From positions 1 to 29,047 of IMG/VR virus record IMGVR_UViG_3300036800_000535: a stretch of DNA of 29,047 nucleotides. One strand, 5' to 3'. Positions 7,360 through 13,859 of the stretch are shown in pieces. Position 1 is the stretch's first letter; each line of letters begins with the position of its first letter. The position numbers were made by a program, and so were the translations under genes. Source of the DNA: a virus. The notes under the pieces were generated by a model. The model worked only from the letters and a program-made list of their open reading frames with translations, did no database searches and was not told the origin of the DNA.

Positions 7360-7653
7360 ATGGCGAATAGGAATGGACGGCCGCGGCGGACGGATGCCGA
7401 TCGTGCGTACCTGCTGGCGCTGGGAGCTCGCATTGTGGAGGTGCGCAATCGGCGGCAATGGTCGCGGCGCGAGCTGTCGGAGGCGGCGCAGTTGAGCGAG
7501 GAAACGCTGCACCACTACGAGCACGGAAGCAAGATGCCCACGGTGGCCTCGGCGCTGCGCCTGGCGAAGGCGCTGGATGTGGGGCTGGGCTGGCTGCTGA
7601 AGGGTCCGAAAGAGAACGTCGCCGCGGCGGCGAACGACAAGGGGCAGGCATGA
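7360..7653 (+). CDS. XRE-family helix-turn-helix regulator
   Basis: A 97-residue protein with a Cro/C1-type helix-turn-helix (about residues 20-82): LGARIVEVRNRRQWSRREL, SEAAQLSEETLHHYEHGSK, then PTVASALRLAKALDVG and LGWLLKG. This is the usual XRE layout, with the basic N-terminus as a possible DNA arm. There is no protease or dimer domain, so it resembles Cro or a small repressor rather than LexA/C1. I chose ATG 7360 after GGAG over the GTG at 7291. It likely controls early transcription, perhaps through the dyads just upstream. Its stop overlaps the next ATG. Confidence 0.88.
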   Translation: MANRNGRPRRTDADRAYLLALGARIVEVRNRRQWSRRELSEAAQLSEETLHHYEHGSKMPTVASALRLAKALDVGLGWLLKGPKENVAAAANDKGQA

Positions 7654-7895
7654 CACCGAAGCGGACAGATCAAGAATTTGTAAGAAGTCGGTGGCGCTCA
7701 GCGTGCGTTCTTCCCGGTGGCGTTGACTCGCACCCTCGGCTCAACATGTATGCGGTTTTCGTCGGGGCTTCTAACCTCAAAGGCGGAAATGGTAAGCGGA
7801 GAAAAACTGGCTGGTATACATCCGAATCCGAAGCCTGGATGGCCGCCGCAAAGAGATTGGGCAATGCTAACGAAGCGGGGCGGGGGCGGGCGTGA
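7650..7895 (+). CDS. small protein of unknown function
   Basis: An 81-residue protein coupled by ATGA to the regulator upstream and by GTGA to the replication gene downstream. It contains a conserved-looking block (KTGWYTSESEAWMAAAKRL) that resembles small phage proteins found beside replication genes; that resemblance is only by eye. The DNA is visibly less GC-rich than its neighbours. Confidence 0.55.
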   Translation: MTPKRTDQEFVRSRWRSACVLPGGVDSHPRLNMYAVFVGASNLKGGNGKRRKTGWYTSESEAWMAAAKRLGNANEAGRGRA

Positions 7896-8980
7896 GCGGA
7901 CCGGTGGAGATACCGAAGCGCGACAAGCGCAACCCCGGCCACTGCTGGCAGGACAACGAGCTCTATGACGTCTTCCAGCCGGTGTTGGGCGCGCTGCCGA
8001 CGCATGTTTTCGCGGTGATGAGCCGCTGGTGTTACGGGCATGAGGTGCAGATGGGGGTGCGGGAGATCGCGGCCCGGGCGGGCGTGAGCCGGAGCACGGT
8101 GCAACGCGCCATGCTGGCCATGCAGGCGCTCAACATGATCCGGATCTGCGAGGGGCGGGGACGCACGGCGGCGACCTGGGACCTGCTCGATCTGAAGGAG
8201 GCGGCGCGGGCGCTGGGCGCTGGTTTCGATGCCCGCGAGCGCTGCTGGACGCTCAGCGCTCACCAGCAAAAAGATGCGCGGAAGCGGATCGCGGATGCCT
8301 GGCGCGGGGCGGGAGTTTGTGTCTCTGACGGGGACGCAAAACATGATGAGGAAAACAGCGTGGAAAAGGCCTGTTGTGTCTCTGACAGGGACGCGACGGG
8401 TTCGGTTGTGTCCCACGTTGTGTCCCAGAATCGGGGTGTTTGTGTCCCAAATCGGGGGGGGCTATTAGATATACAAGACACAAAGACTCTAAACAAAAAC
8501 CCATCCCCTGCCCCTTCCCGCACAACGCGGGAAGGGGTGAGTGTTTCACCGGCTCGCGATACGGCTAATCCCCTCGCAACGCGGCGGGAAAAGGCGACGG
8601 CTCTCGACGAGAGCTCACCCCAGCGACGTGGACCTATCGCCGGGGACCCCGAGGGCGCGGCAGTGGCGGCGGATCGGGTGATGCGGGAGTGCTGCTTCGG
8701 AGGCCGACGGCTGCCGAAGCTGCTGGGCGAGGTGCTGGCGCGGTATGCGCAGCAGCTAGCTCAGGTCGAGGGTGAAGAGCCCGATGACGCAGCCTTCGAC
8801 GCGTCTGCGTCCGCGATGATTGCCGCCTGGCGCGAGTACGAGGAAAGCAAGCAGCATCTGCGCTGGGTCTGCGGCCCGGCGAAGTTCTTCTCTGGCGGGA
8901 TGTGGCTGAACGCCGACGGCTGGCCCTGGGACCGCGAGCGGATGGAGCGCGAGCGCGGCGCGAGAGTGGGTGCGCGATGA
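7892..8980 (+). CDS. phage replication initiator, lambda O-like layout
   Basis: A 362-residue protein from a GTG overlapping the previous stop. The N-terminal part (about 20-105) is a winged helix-turn-helix: LPTHVFAVMSRWCYGHEVQM, then REIAARAGVSRSTVQRAM and a wing at RICEGRGRTAATWDLL. A long low-complexity linker (about 140-255) encodes the iteron-like repeats and hairpin repeat copy 2. The C-terminal domain (about 258-362; RLPKLLGEVLARYAQQL, LRWVCGPAKFFSGGMWL) probably recruits helicase machinery. A DNA-binding head, an origin within the gene and a distinct tail match the lambda O plan. No phage polymerase or helicase is in the window, so host enzymes may be recruited. The initiator role is inferred. 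Confidence 0.75.
   Translation: MSGPVEIPKRDKRNPGHCWQDNELYDVFQPVLGALPTHVFAVMSRWCYGHEVQMGVREIAARAGVSRSTVQRAMLAMQALNMIRICEGRGRTAATWDLLDLKEAARALGAGFDARERCWTLSAHQQKDARKRIADAWRGAGVCVSDGDAKHDEENSVEKACCVSDRDATGSVVSHVVSQNRGVCVPNRGGLLDIQDTKTLNKNPSPAPSRTTREGVSVSPARDTANPLATRREKATALDESSPQRRGPIAGDPEGAAVAADRVMRECCFGGRRLPKLLGEVLARYAQQLAQVEGEEPDDAAFDASASAMIAAWREYEESKQHLRWVCGPAKFFSGGMWLNADGWPWDRERMERERGARVGAR
8317..8500 (+). other. candidate replication origin: iterons plus AT-rich stretch
   Basis: Five direct copies of TTGTGTCYCW start at 8317, 8374, 8406, 8418 and 8440, and one inverted copy (AGACACAA) lies at 8476-8483. The first two are part of a longer near-identical block, 8318-8337 and 8375-8394, differing at one base. 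They run into an AT-rich stretch (about 8462-8500) that contrasts sharply with the GC-rich surroundings. Repeats beside an easily melted segment inside an initiator gene are the arrangement of lambdoid origins. The repeats stay in the reading frame of the initiator linker. Confidence 0.6.
8616..8651 (+). repeat. hairpin repeat, copy 2
   Basis: CCCCAGCGAC (8618-8627), loop GTGGACCT (8628-8635), ATCGCCGGGG (8636-8645), then ACCCCG. The stem has two mismatches (A·C at the fifth pair and C·A at the loop end). It lies in frame inside the linker of the replication initiator, encoding QRRGPIAGDPEG, so it was tolerated as protein. Confidence 0.75.
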
Positions 8981-9450
8981 GGGCGCGCAAGCGGGTGTTG
9001 GTGGCGTGTGTGGCGCAGGTGGATGCGGAGTGGCTGAAGTTTCTGTTGGAGCTGCGTGGTCCGTATGCGGTGACGGTGGTTGCGGGTGCCGCAGATGCGC
9101 TGCAGGTGCTGGATGGGGCGCAGCATTGCGGGCAGCGCTTCGATCTGCTGCTGGCGAGTCTGGGATGGACGGAAGAGTCGAACCTGATGGCGCTGGAAGC
9201 GAAGCGCGTGCATGAGGGTTTGAAGGTGGTTATCTTCAGCCACACCTCCTGCTCGTATGAGCGGGCCTGTCACGCCGACGTGTTTCTTCCCAAGGCGCGG
9301 TGCAGCCCTGTCGAAATGCTGGAGTGTGTGCGGATCGCGACGGCGCGCAAGCGCGGGCCGATGAAGTGGGCGGTTGGCACGGTGCGGGAAGGGCCGCGGC
9401 GCCGCGAGGGCGTCAAGCTAACCGCCAAGGGAGGGGGTAACTGGGGATGA
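8977..9450 (+). CDS. receiver-like (CheY-fold) protein lacking the phosphorylation Asp
   Basis: A 157-residue protein coupled by ATGA to the replication gene. Residues 5-120 follow the alternating strand/helix pattern of response-regulator receivers: VLVACVAQ, YAVTVVAGAADALQVL, FDLLLASLGW, LKVVIFSHT, ADVFLPKA. K106 matches the conserved receiver Lys, but S61 stands where the phospho-accepting Asp belongs and the N-terminal acidic pair is missing. It is probably an atypical, unphosphorylated receiver fold used for protein contacts. The C-terminal 40 residues are basic and probably disordered. Receiver-only proteins are unusual in phages, and I cannot name its partner. Confidence 0.6.
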   Translation: MRARKRVLVACVAQVDAEWLKFLLELRGPYAVTVVAGAADALQVLDGAQHCGQRFDLLLASLGWTEESNLMALEAKRVHEGLKVVIFSHTSCSYERACHADVFLPKARCSPVEMLECVRIATARKRGPMKWAVGTVREGPRRREGVKLTAKGGGNWG

Positions 9451-9650
9451 GTTGGCATGAGAATGAAGTCCGCAAGATTGCCGATGTTTCATGCCGCAAG
9501 TTTGGCCATCGAATTTATGTTGTAAAGATCAATCGAGGAGCTGTGATCGGCAAAGCCGTATCCCCTTATGGTGCCTACGTCAGGGCCTATCAGTTCCTAC
9601 GGACTACATTGCCACCACCTGAAGCAGAGCAAACCATGCGTCGAGGTTGA
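9447..9650 (+). CDS. small protein of unknown function
   Basis: A 67-residue protein coupled by ATGA to the receiver-like gene. It is basic and reads as alpha/beta (VRKIADVSCRKFGHRIYVV, GAYVRAYQFLRTTL). Base composition is less GC-rich than its neighbours. It is the last gene before the long intergenic region. Function unknown. Confidence 0.5.
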   Translation: MSWHENEVRKIADVSCRKFGHRIYVVKINRGAVIGKAVSPYGAYVRAYQFLRTTLPPPEAEQTMRRG

Positions 9651-9998
9651 CGGGGGATTGGATGCGGTGTTTGGTCACTTATAGGCAACCACGCAGCAGA
9701 TTTTCCTTGCGCGACGGGCAACCGGTGATATGGTTTGCTTCGTAACCCAGAACAATTGGCCGTCGCGAGACGGAGCCGACTTATCCCCGGCTTAAACCAA
9801 CCCAGATAGTAACGCCCAAAGATACGCGAACCCGTGTCTGGGCGTTTGTGTTTTTGAAGTATCTCCTGGCCGTGCCGCACGCCGGCTGGGGAAATCCGGA
9901 GAGCAGGGGTGGCCGGTGCGGAGGTGTAGTGCCCACTCCGGAGTTTTTCTGGCCGCAGGCTAAGGAAAGCTAAACACTTGTTGACGAGGAAGGGATTC
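9651..9998 (+). other. 348-base intergenic region with stacked hairpins
   Basis: No gene is supported here. The stretch is less GC-rich than the rest and holds several structures in series: a CCGTC/GACGG stem closed by a GCGA tetraloop (9760-9773), a GCCG/CGGC hairpin (9775-9791), the strong terminator at 9811-9855, and a weaker hairpin (about 9920-9940) before TTTTT at 9944-9948. A poor sigma70-like pair (TTGCGC 9707-9712, 16-base spacer, TATGGT 9729-9734) is possible. It likely separates early from late transcription and should contain the promoter for the genes at 9999 onward. Confidence 0.5.
9811..9855 (+). terminator. strong rho-independent terminator
   Basis: AACGCCCA (9811-9818) pairs with TGGGCGTT (9839-9846), and inside it GATACG (9821-9826) pairs with CGTGTC (9833-9838) with one G·T pair, leaving a six-base loop and a two-base bulge. 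The T-rich tail TGTGTTTTT (9847-9855) follows directly. It ends the early operon. Confidence 0.8.
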
Positions 9999-10214
9999 AT
10001 GTCTGACGGGCGTCCGCGAATAAGAAAACGTTTCCATCTGTACGCTGCGGAGCCCGCGATGCCCTCGCGAATCATTTTCAGCACGTCATTCGAGAAGGGT
10101 GAAGCTGCTGTTGCGGAAGGCAGGTTCCGGCGCGTGAAGGACCAGCAGACCGGCGAACACGTCGGGTATCAGATCATGCCGGAACATCTACGAGGAGAAA
10201 AGGCGCATGTCTGA
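9999..10214 (+). CDS. small protein, paralogue of the next gene
   Basis: A 71-residue protein starting MSDGRPRIRKRFHLYAAE after GAGGAAGGG. It aligns along its length with the first 60 residues of the next gene: MSxGR, FHxY, RII, SF, a VAxG spaced before RRV, then GxHxGYQI. The two are therefore a tandem duplication, this one lacking the partner's C-terminal half. An in-frame start at 9978 is less likely because the ribosome site favours 9999. Function unknown. Confidence 0.65.
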   Translation: MSDGRPRIRKRFHLYAAEPAMPSRIIFSTSFEKGEAAVAEGRFRRVKDQQTGEHVGYQIMPEHLRGEKAHV

Positions 10215-10662
10215 AGGGCGCAAGAGCTTTCACGTGTATCACTCCGAGACGGTACTCGGCTGGCGCATCATCCGCAAGATTTCGTTTGACGCCGGCGAGA
10301 GCAAGGTAGCGCAGGGCGTGTGGCGTCGGGTGAATGACGAGCTGGGCAACCACATCGGCTATCAGATTCTTTCGGCGGCGGCGCATCGCGTGGATCTCGA
10401 TCTGCCCTCGCGTCCGCAGCCGGTGTCGATCACCGCGGCGCAGTCGGAGCTGAATGCTTACACCGTGTTCACCGATGGCAGCTCGCGCACCGCGGGCATG
10501 ACCGAGGAGCGGCGCATGGAGCGGGCGGCGCGCGGTCTCGATCCCGAAGATGAAGTGGAGCGGCTGCAGATGAAGATTTCCGTATTCAAAAAACTTGGCG
10601 CGGCCAGGGGCGACATTATCCGGGTGTGGCCGCTTGATCGCGCCGAGCCGGTAGGAGTGTAA
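10207..10662 (+). CDS. protein of unknown function, longer paralogue
   Basis: A 151-residue protein overlapping the previous gene by eight bases. Residues 1-60 are paralogous to it (SFDAGESKVAQG, WRRVNDELGNHIGYQI). The C-terminal half is separate: a Thr/Ser-rich linker, then a charged helix (MTEERRMERAARGLDPEDEV) and a final strand region (DIIRVWPLDRAE). No known domain recognised. It is the first substantial gene after the terminator. Confidence 0.65.
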   Translation: MSEGRKSFHVYHSETVLGWRIIRKISFDAGESKVAQGVWRRVNDELGNHIGYQILSAAAHRVDLDLPSRPQPVSITAAQSELNAYTVFTDGSSRTAGMTEERRMERAARGLDPEDEVERLQMKISVFKKLGAARGDIIRVWPLDRAEPVGV

Positions 10663-10670
10663 GCGAATTT

Positions 10671-10790
10671 ATGAGACTTCCTTTTCCTTTGGACTTCAGT
10701 CCATGCAACCGCAAACGCACGCCGGCGATGATCGGGAAACGTCATCGCTCTCTGAAAGCCCGCGCCAATCGGCGCAAGGCTAAGCGATAA
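10671..10790 (+). CDS. very small basic protein
   Basis: A 39-residue frame, MRLPFPLDFSPCNRKR then a strongly basic C-terminus (KRHRSLKARANRRKAKR). The GGAG in TAGGAGTG lies rather far upstream (about 14 bases), so initiation may be weak. The basic tail suggests nucleic-acid binding, but there is no direct evidence. It fills the gap between two better supported genes. Confidence 0.4.
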   Translation: MRLPFPLDFSPCNRKRTPAMIGKRHRSLKARANRRKAKR

Positions 10791-10794
10791 CGAT

Positions 10795-11091
10795 ATGGCA
10801 ATTCGAGCTGGGCACGGCGGACAGACAGGGGTTGACTTCAACGTCGTGGCCTCGCCATCGGTGGGCAGTGTGGTTGAGCCGAAGTATTGCGAGATTTGCG
10901 GGCGGCAGTTCTTTCGTCTGCGTGGCTCCGGCGTAAAGCTGTGCGCGCCGCATGCGGAGAGTGCGGCGAGGCGGGCGATGGCTGAATCGGGCGTCCTCGT
11001 TGACACGAATCCTTCGCAGTCCTTTGGGCGCAGGATTCGGCGGGTGGGCGCGGTGTCGAGACGGAAGTTCGTACCGGCGAGGATTGCTTGA
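10795..11091 (+). CDS. small zinc-ribbon-like protein
   Basis: A 98-residue protein with a short zinc-knuckle-like part: CEICGRQFFRLRGSGVKLC followed by AxH, so two Cys plus a Cys/His pair could bind one zinc. The remainder is Ala/Arg-rich and probably flexible. Its stop overlaps a possible TTG start of the next gene. The ribosome site is weak. Function unknown; a nucleic-acid-binding role is a guess. Confidence 0.55.
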   Translation: MAIRAGHGGQTGVDFNVVASPSVGSVVEPKYCEICGRQFFRLRGSGVKLCAPHAESAARRAMAESGVLVDTNPSQSFGRRIRRVGAVSRRKFVPARIA

Positions 11092-11108
11092 CGTTCTGCG
11101 GAGGCCAG

Positions 11109-11429
11109 GTGATCAAAGTGAGTTTGAAGTGCGCGATTCTCGGGATGTGTCTGTTTGCGGCGATGGACGGCAAGTATCCGCCGGTGCTGGCCCAGCAGCA
11201 TGAGATGAGCGCGGAAGACGCCACCCAGGACGCGAACATTACCGAACTGAACAAGCACCTGGAGAACACGGACAGGAACGTCTCGTCGCTGCAGAGTGCG
11301 GGCAACTCGAACGCTCTGGCGATTGCCGAGATGCAGGGCGAGGAGCGGGTGTTCTTCACCATTCTGGGGATTTTGTCGGGCGCGGGCATCGTGCTGCAGG
11401 TGAAGACGAAGAAGACGGTGGCCGCTTAG
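11109..11429 (+). CDS. membrane protein of the lysis region (XhlA/holin-like layout)
   Basis: About 106 residues from GTG 11109, which has GGAGG four bases upstream; a TTG overlapping the previous stop (11088) is an alternative. It has a signal-like N-terminus (LKCAILGMCLFAAM), a polar helix of coiled-coil type (DANITELNKHLENTDRNV) and a C-terminal hydrophobic segment (FFTILGILSGAGIVLQV) ending in Lys. A polar coiled coil followed by a C-terminal anchor resembles XhlA-type holin accessory proteins, and the neighbours are a two-helix membrane protein and a muralytic enzyme. The lysis role is inferred from layout and context; a spanin-like role is the alternative. Confidence 0.5.
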   Translation: MIKVSLKCAILGMCLFAAMDGKYPPVLAQQHEMSAEDATQDANITELNKHLENTDRNVSSLQSAGNSNALAIAEMQGEERVFFTILGILSGAGIVLQVKTKKTVAA

Positions 11430-11451
11430 TGACGTTTGCGGGCGAGGCGGC

Positions 11452-11628
11452 ATGATGACGGATGCTTTGGTGATCTACCTGCTGATCGGGATCGTACTGT
11501 CGGCGCTCGTGTCGCGGACGATTGGCGATAGAGACCTGGTTCTGCTCAGGGACTGGCTTGACTTCGTCGCAGTGTTTGTTTTGATCGCCCTGCTGTGGCC
11601 GGTGGTTCTTTGGTGTCGCGCATCATGA
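11452..11628 (+). CDS. small two-helix membrane protein, holin candidate
   Basis: A 58-residue frame from ATG 11452 (GGCGAGGCGG upstream). Two hydrophobic segments (LVIYLLIGIVLSALV and FVAVFVLIALLWPVVLW) flank a charged loop (RTIGDRDLVLLRDW). The size, two-helix topology and ATGA overlap with the muralytic gene fit a class II holin, which would open the inner membrane for the enzyme. It could also be another small membrane protein. Confidence 0.55.
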   Translation: MMTDALVIYLLIGIVLSALVSRTIGDRDLVLLRDWLDFVAVFVLIALLWPVVLWCRAS

Positions 11629-12146
11629 CCTTTGCGCGTGAGGATGTAGCGGCACAGTGTCGTCGCTGGGGCGGATCGTTGTGGCTGCCTCCGGAGATTG
11701 ACGGCGTGAAGCTGCTGTGGGCGCTGGCCGGGAATGAATCGAGTTTTGGCGCGAACGCCGCGCCCAGGCATGAGCCGGCCTATGACGTGGGCGGGAAGTT
11801 CGCGAAGGTTCCCGCGCAGGCCAAGCTGCTGGAGCTGTATGGCTCGGCGGGCGCGTGCAGCTATGGGCCGTGGCAGGAGATGCTGGTGAACTGCGTGGCG
11901 GGCACGAAGCCGGACGATATGGCGCAGTTGGGCCGCTGCGGGCTGGAGACGACGGCCTTCATCAATCGCCGCATCCTGAAGGGCGAGCATGCGACGACGA
12001 TTGCCGAGATTGCCGAGGCGTACAACTCCGGCAAATGGCAGTGGGAGACGGTTCCGCGCGGTGTGGAGACCTACGCGGAGGATTGCGTGAAGTACTACGA
12101 GACGTTTCCGATGCCGGCGGCGGTGGTGAATCAGGAGGCGATATGA
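11625..12146 (+). CDS. lytic-transglycosylase-like endolysin
   Basis: A 173-residue protein with the lysozyme/SLT-fold signature: NESSFG with E38 as the likely catalytic acid, GPWQEM (81-86) in the position of the G-x-x-Q motif, and AYNSGKW (132-138) matching the AYN-x-G motif. Such enzymes cut the MurNAc-GlcNAc bonds of peptidoglycan. It has no signal peptide, so export would depend on a holin; the small membrane protein encoded just upstream is coupled to it (ATGA). A virion-associated role is possible, but the lysis-cassette position favours endolysin. Confidence 0.75.
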   Translation: MTFAREDVAAQCRRWGGSLWLPPEIDGVKLLWALAGNESSFGANAAPRHEPAYDVGGKFAKVPAQAKLLELYGSAGACSYGPWQEMLVNCVAGTKPDDMAQLGRCGLETTAFINRRILKGEHATTIAEIAEAYNSGKWQWETVPRGVETYAEDCVKYYETFPMPAAVVNQEAI

Positions 12147-12301
12147 GTCTGTTTGGCAAGGTTGTCCGGACGGCGGTGAATGTGGCGACGTTGCCCGTCT
12201 CCGTCGCGAAGGATGTGGTGACGCTTGGAGGGGTGACGCGCCCCAAGGGAAGCTATCTGGTCGAGAAGCTTCAGAAGATCAAAGACGAAGCGGAAGACTA
12301 A
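12143..12301 (+). CDS. small phage protein with amphipathic N-terminus
   Basis: A 52-residue protein coupled by ATGA to the endolysin gene, with a good ribosome site (CAGGAGG). The segment VSVAKDVVTLGGV resembles a widespread family of very small phage proteins with the pattern DVVKDVxTLGG followed by a charged helix; their role is unknown. The N-terminal half could lie on a membrane. It may take part in lysis, by location only. Confidence 0.6.
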   Translation: MSLFGKVVRTAVNVATLPVSVAKDVVTLGGVTRPKGSYLVEKLQKIKDEAED

Positions 12302-12475
12302 AAAACAAGTTTGCAGCGGCGGCTGTCTGAAAGGTTCGCCGGGAAGATTGCCGGGCATTGCGACCTGGCTGCGTGTCGATGCATGCGCCGAGCCTTGTAA
12401 GCCGGACCGCACCGATTCCGCTCGACGCCGCTGCAGAGCAACAGTTTCGATTCATTCGAAAAAGAGGAGAAAGTT

Positions 12476-12937
12476 ATGGCAAACGGAGTAGAGACATTTC
12501 TCAGCAAGGTAGGCAAGGGCTTCAAGAACGTATGCGCTTTCCTCGGCAGCACGCCGGGGCAGGCGGCCATCTCCGGTGCCGAGACAGCCGCAACAATGAT
12601 CGCCACCGCAGTCGGCGGTCCCGGTCTGGGCGCAGCTGTTTCCGGGATTGAAGGTCTGGTGAACGCGGGACTGAGGAACGTCCTCAGCACCGAAGCGACC
12701 GCTGCCGCTCTCGGCGCGCAGACCGGTACGGGAACGCAGAAGGCTGCGATTGTGACAGCGTCGGTTGCCTCGGATGCGGGCGCGTTCCTCAAGTCCATCG
12801 GCGTAAGCGATCCTACCGACGAAGAGGTGCAGTCTCTCGCGACGGTCATCTCCACCGCGTCGGCGAACATTCTCAACGCGATTCCCGCTCGTGCGACGGC
12901 GGCGCTTCCTGCGCCTGTAGCGGCTCCGGCGGCTTAA
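12476..12937 (+). CDS. Ala/Gly-rich phage protein of unknown function
   Basis: A 153-residue protein after a strong ribosome site (AGAGGAGA). It is Ala/Gly/Thr-rich with long hydrophobic helical stretches (AAISGAETAATMIATAVGG, GLGAAVSGIEGLV), a central TGTGTQKAAIVTASV segment and an Ala/Pro tail. The hydrophobic stretches are too Gly/Ala-rich to be sure membrane segments. Its place between lysis genes and a papain-like hydrolase suggests a lysis or envelope role, but I cannot assign one. The 174-base gap before it (12302-12475) shows no other feature. Confidence 0.6.
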   Translation: MANGVETFLSKVGKGFKNVCAFLGSTPGQAAISGAETAATMIATAVGGPGLGAAVSGIEGLVNAGLRNVLSTEATAAALGAQTGTGTQKAAIVTASVASDAGAFLKSIGVSDPTDEEVQSLATVISTASANILNAIPARATAALPAPVAAPAA

Positions 12938-12967
12938 CGATATACCCCAAACGACGACTGCAGTAAA

Positions 12968-13014
12968 CGCCCATGTGCGCTGGATCGCCAAGTCGGGAAT
13001 CCAGCGCGTGGGCG
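12968..13014 (+). promoter_or_regulatory. hairpin next to the ribosome site of the papain-like gene
   Basis: GCGCTGGAT (12977-12985) pairs perfectly with ATCCAGCGC (12999-13007), and the stem extends through CGCCCA (12968-12973) with TGGGCG (13009-13014) across a small internal loop. There is no T-tract, so it is not a classic terminator. It ends one base before GTGAGGAG, the ribosome site for the ATG at 13026, and may affect translation or protect the transcript. Confidence 0.4.
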
Positions 13015-13025
13015 CGTGAGGAGCT

Positions 13026-13550
13026 ATGGCCAGCATTCGGGTGCGATTTATTCGGAACGCGGGCTTTACGTCCGGCGGCATCTCGCGGCTGACGGGTAGC
13101 CTGTTTTCCCATGTGGAGTTCGGTACGCCGGAGGGAACCTGGATCGGCGCGCACATCGGCGGCGGCATTCAGGAGCGGCCCGCCGACTATTGCAATCCGG
13201 TGCTGGAGTACGTCTACGAGGTTCCCTGCACGGCGTTGCAGCAGACGCAGGGGCTGGCGAAGATGCGCGCGGGGATCGGCACCAAGTACAACACGCTGGA
13301 CATCGTCGGCCTGATGTTTCAGGCGCGCTCGCTGCGCTCTCCGCATCGGCTGATCTGCAGCCAGTTCTACGCCGACATCATGCTGTTCGTGTTCGGCGCG
13401 ACGCGCTTCCTGAATGTGAATGAGGACTGGACCTACAGGATCACTCCGGAGACCGGGCATCTTAGCCCGCTGCTGGTGGGCCACCGGGTGAAGGCCCTCG
13501 TGTCCGGCAGAGAGCTGTCGCCGGAGATGTTCGGGCGGATCCCGCGCTAG
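13026..13550 (+). CDS. permuted papain-like (NlpC/P60 superfamily) hydrolase
   Basis: A 174-residue protein with the two marks of permuted papain-like enzymes: an early His in GSLFSHVEFG (H29) and a later Cys in RLICSQFYADI (C111), with a strand pattern between them (TWIGAHIGGGIQERP). Such enzymes cut peptide or amide bonds, often in peptidoglycan. The gene sits between the lysis and packaging modules, so a lysis or virion-entry role is likely. Its last residues (ELSPEMFGRI) are encoded by a 37-base repeat also found at the start of the large tail gene, so the C-terminus may be a recombination product. Confidence 0.65.
   Translation: MASIRVRFIRNAGFTSGGISRLTGSLFSHVEFGTPEGTWIGAHIGGGIQERPADYCNPVLEYVYEVPCTALQQTQGLAKMRAGIGTKYNTLDIVGLMFQARSLRSPHRLICSQFYADIMLFVFGATRFLNVNEDWTYRITPETGHLSPLLVGHRVKALVSGRELSPEMFGRIPR
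13504..13540 (+). repeat. 37-base direct repeat, left copy
   Basis: This segment near the end of the papain-like gene matches 23450-23486 in the large tail gene at 36 of 37 bases (mismatch at 13509). The last 31 bases (13510-13540) are identical. Both copies are read in the same frame as ELSPEMFGRI. Confidence 0.95.
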
Positions 13551-13564
13551 CGGAAGGCGGGACG

Positions 13565-13813
13565 GTGCAGGACGAAGACTGCGCGCAGGTGGTGGCGATG
13601 CAGTTCGCCGGCGGAATGTCGCTGGCGAAGCTCGCCGAGGAGTGGGAGCGCGACCCGGCCTGGGTTGAGGAAGCGATTCGACGGGCGCTGCTGGAGGCGA
13701 TTCCGCAGCGAGACGGCGGATTGAAGATGCCGCGCTCGGAGGAGCGCGCGGCGCGTAGCGAAGAGGTTGAGGCGTTGAGCGGTGTGCAGCGCAAGCTGAA
13801 CTTATGGACGTGA
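13565..13813 (+). CDS. small helical protein, possibly DNA-binding
   Basis: An 82-residue protein from GTG 13565 (GGAAGG upstream). The central part (MSLAKLAEEWERDPAWVEEA) reads like a helix-turn-helix, as in small phage regulators or packaging accessories placed before terminases. The C-terminal half is charged. It ends three bases before hairpin repeat copy 3. No exact family recognised. Confidence 0.5.
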   Translation: MQDEDCAQVVAMQFAGGMSLAKLAEEWERDPAWVEEAIRRALLEAIPQRDGGLKMPRSEERAARSEEVEALSGVQRKLNLWT

Positions 13814-13815
13814 AG

Positions 13816-13852
13816 CACCCCAGCGACGAGGACCTGTCGCCGGGGACCCCGG
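13816..13852 (+). repeat. hairpin repeat, copy 3
   Basis: CCCCAGCGAC (13818-13827), loop GAGGACCT (13828-13835), GTCGCCGGGG (13836-13845), then ACCCCGG. Nine of ten stem pairs form, with A·C at the fifth pair. It lies in the gap between the small helical protein and the small terminase; its 3' flank runs into the GGAG ribosome site (13851-13854) for the ATG at 13860. Confidence 0.85.
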
Positions 13853-13859
13853 AGACAGT

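Noticed and set aside
9662-9745. A 27-codon frame in the intergenic region
   Set aside because: There is no good ribosome site and it is too short to support.
9590-10084. A 164-codon minus-strand frame over the intergenic region
   Set aside because: It crosses the strong terminator and the ends of two + strand genes, with no ribosome site or domain.
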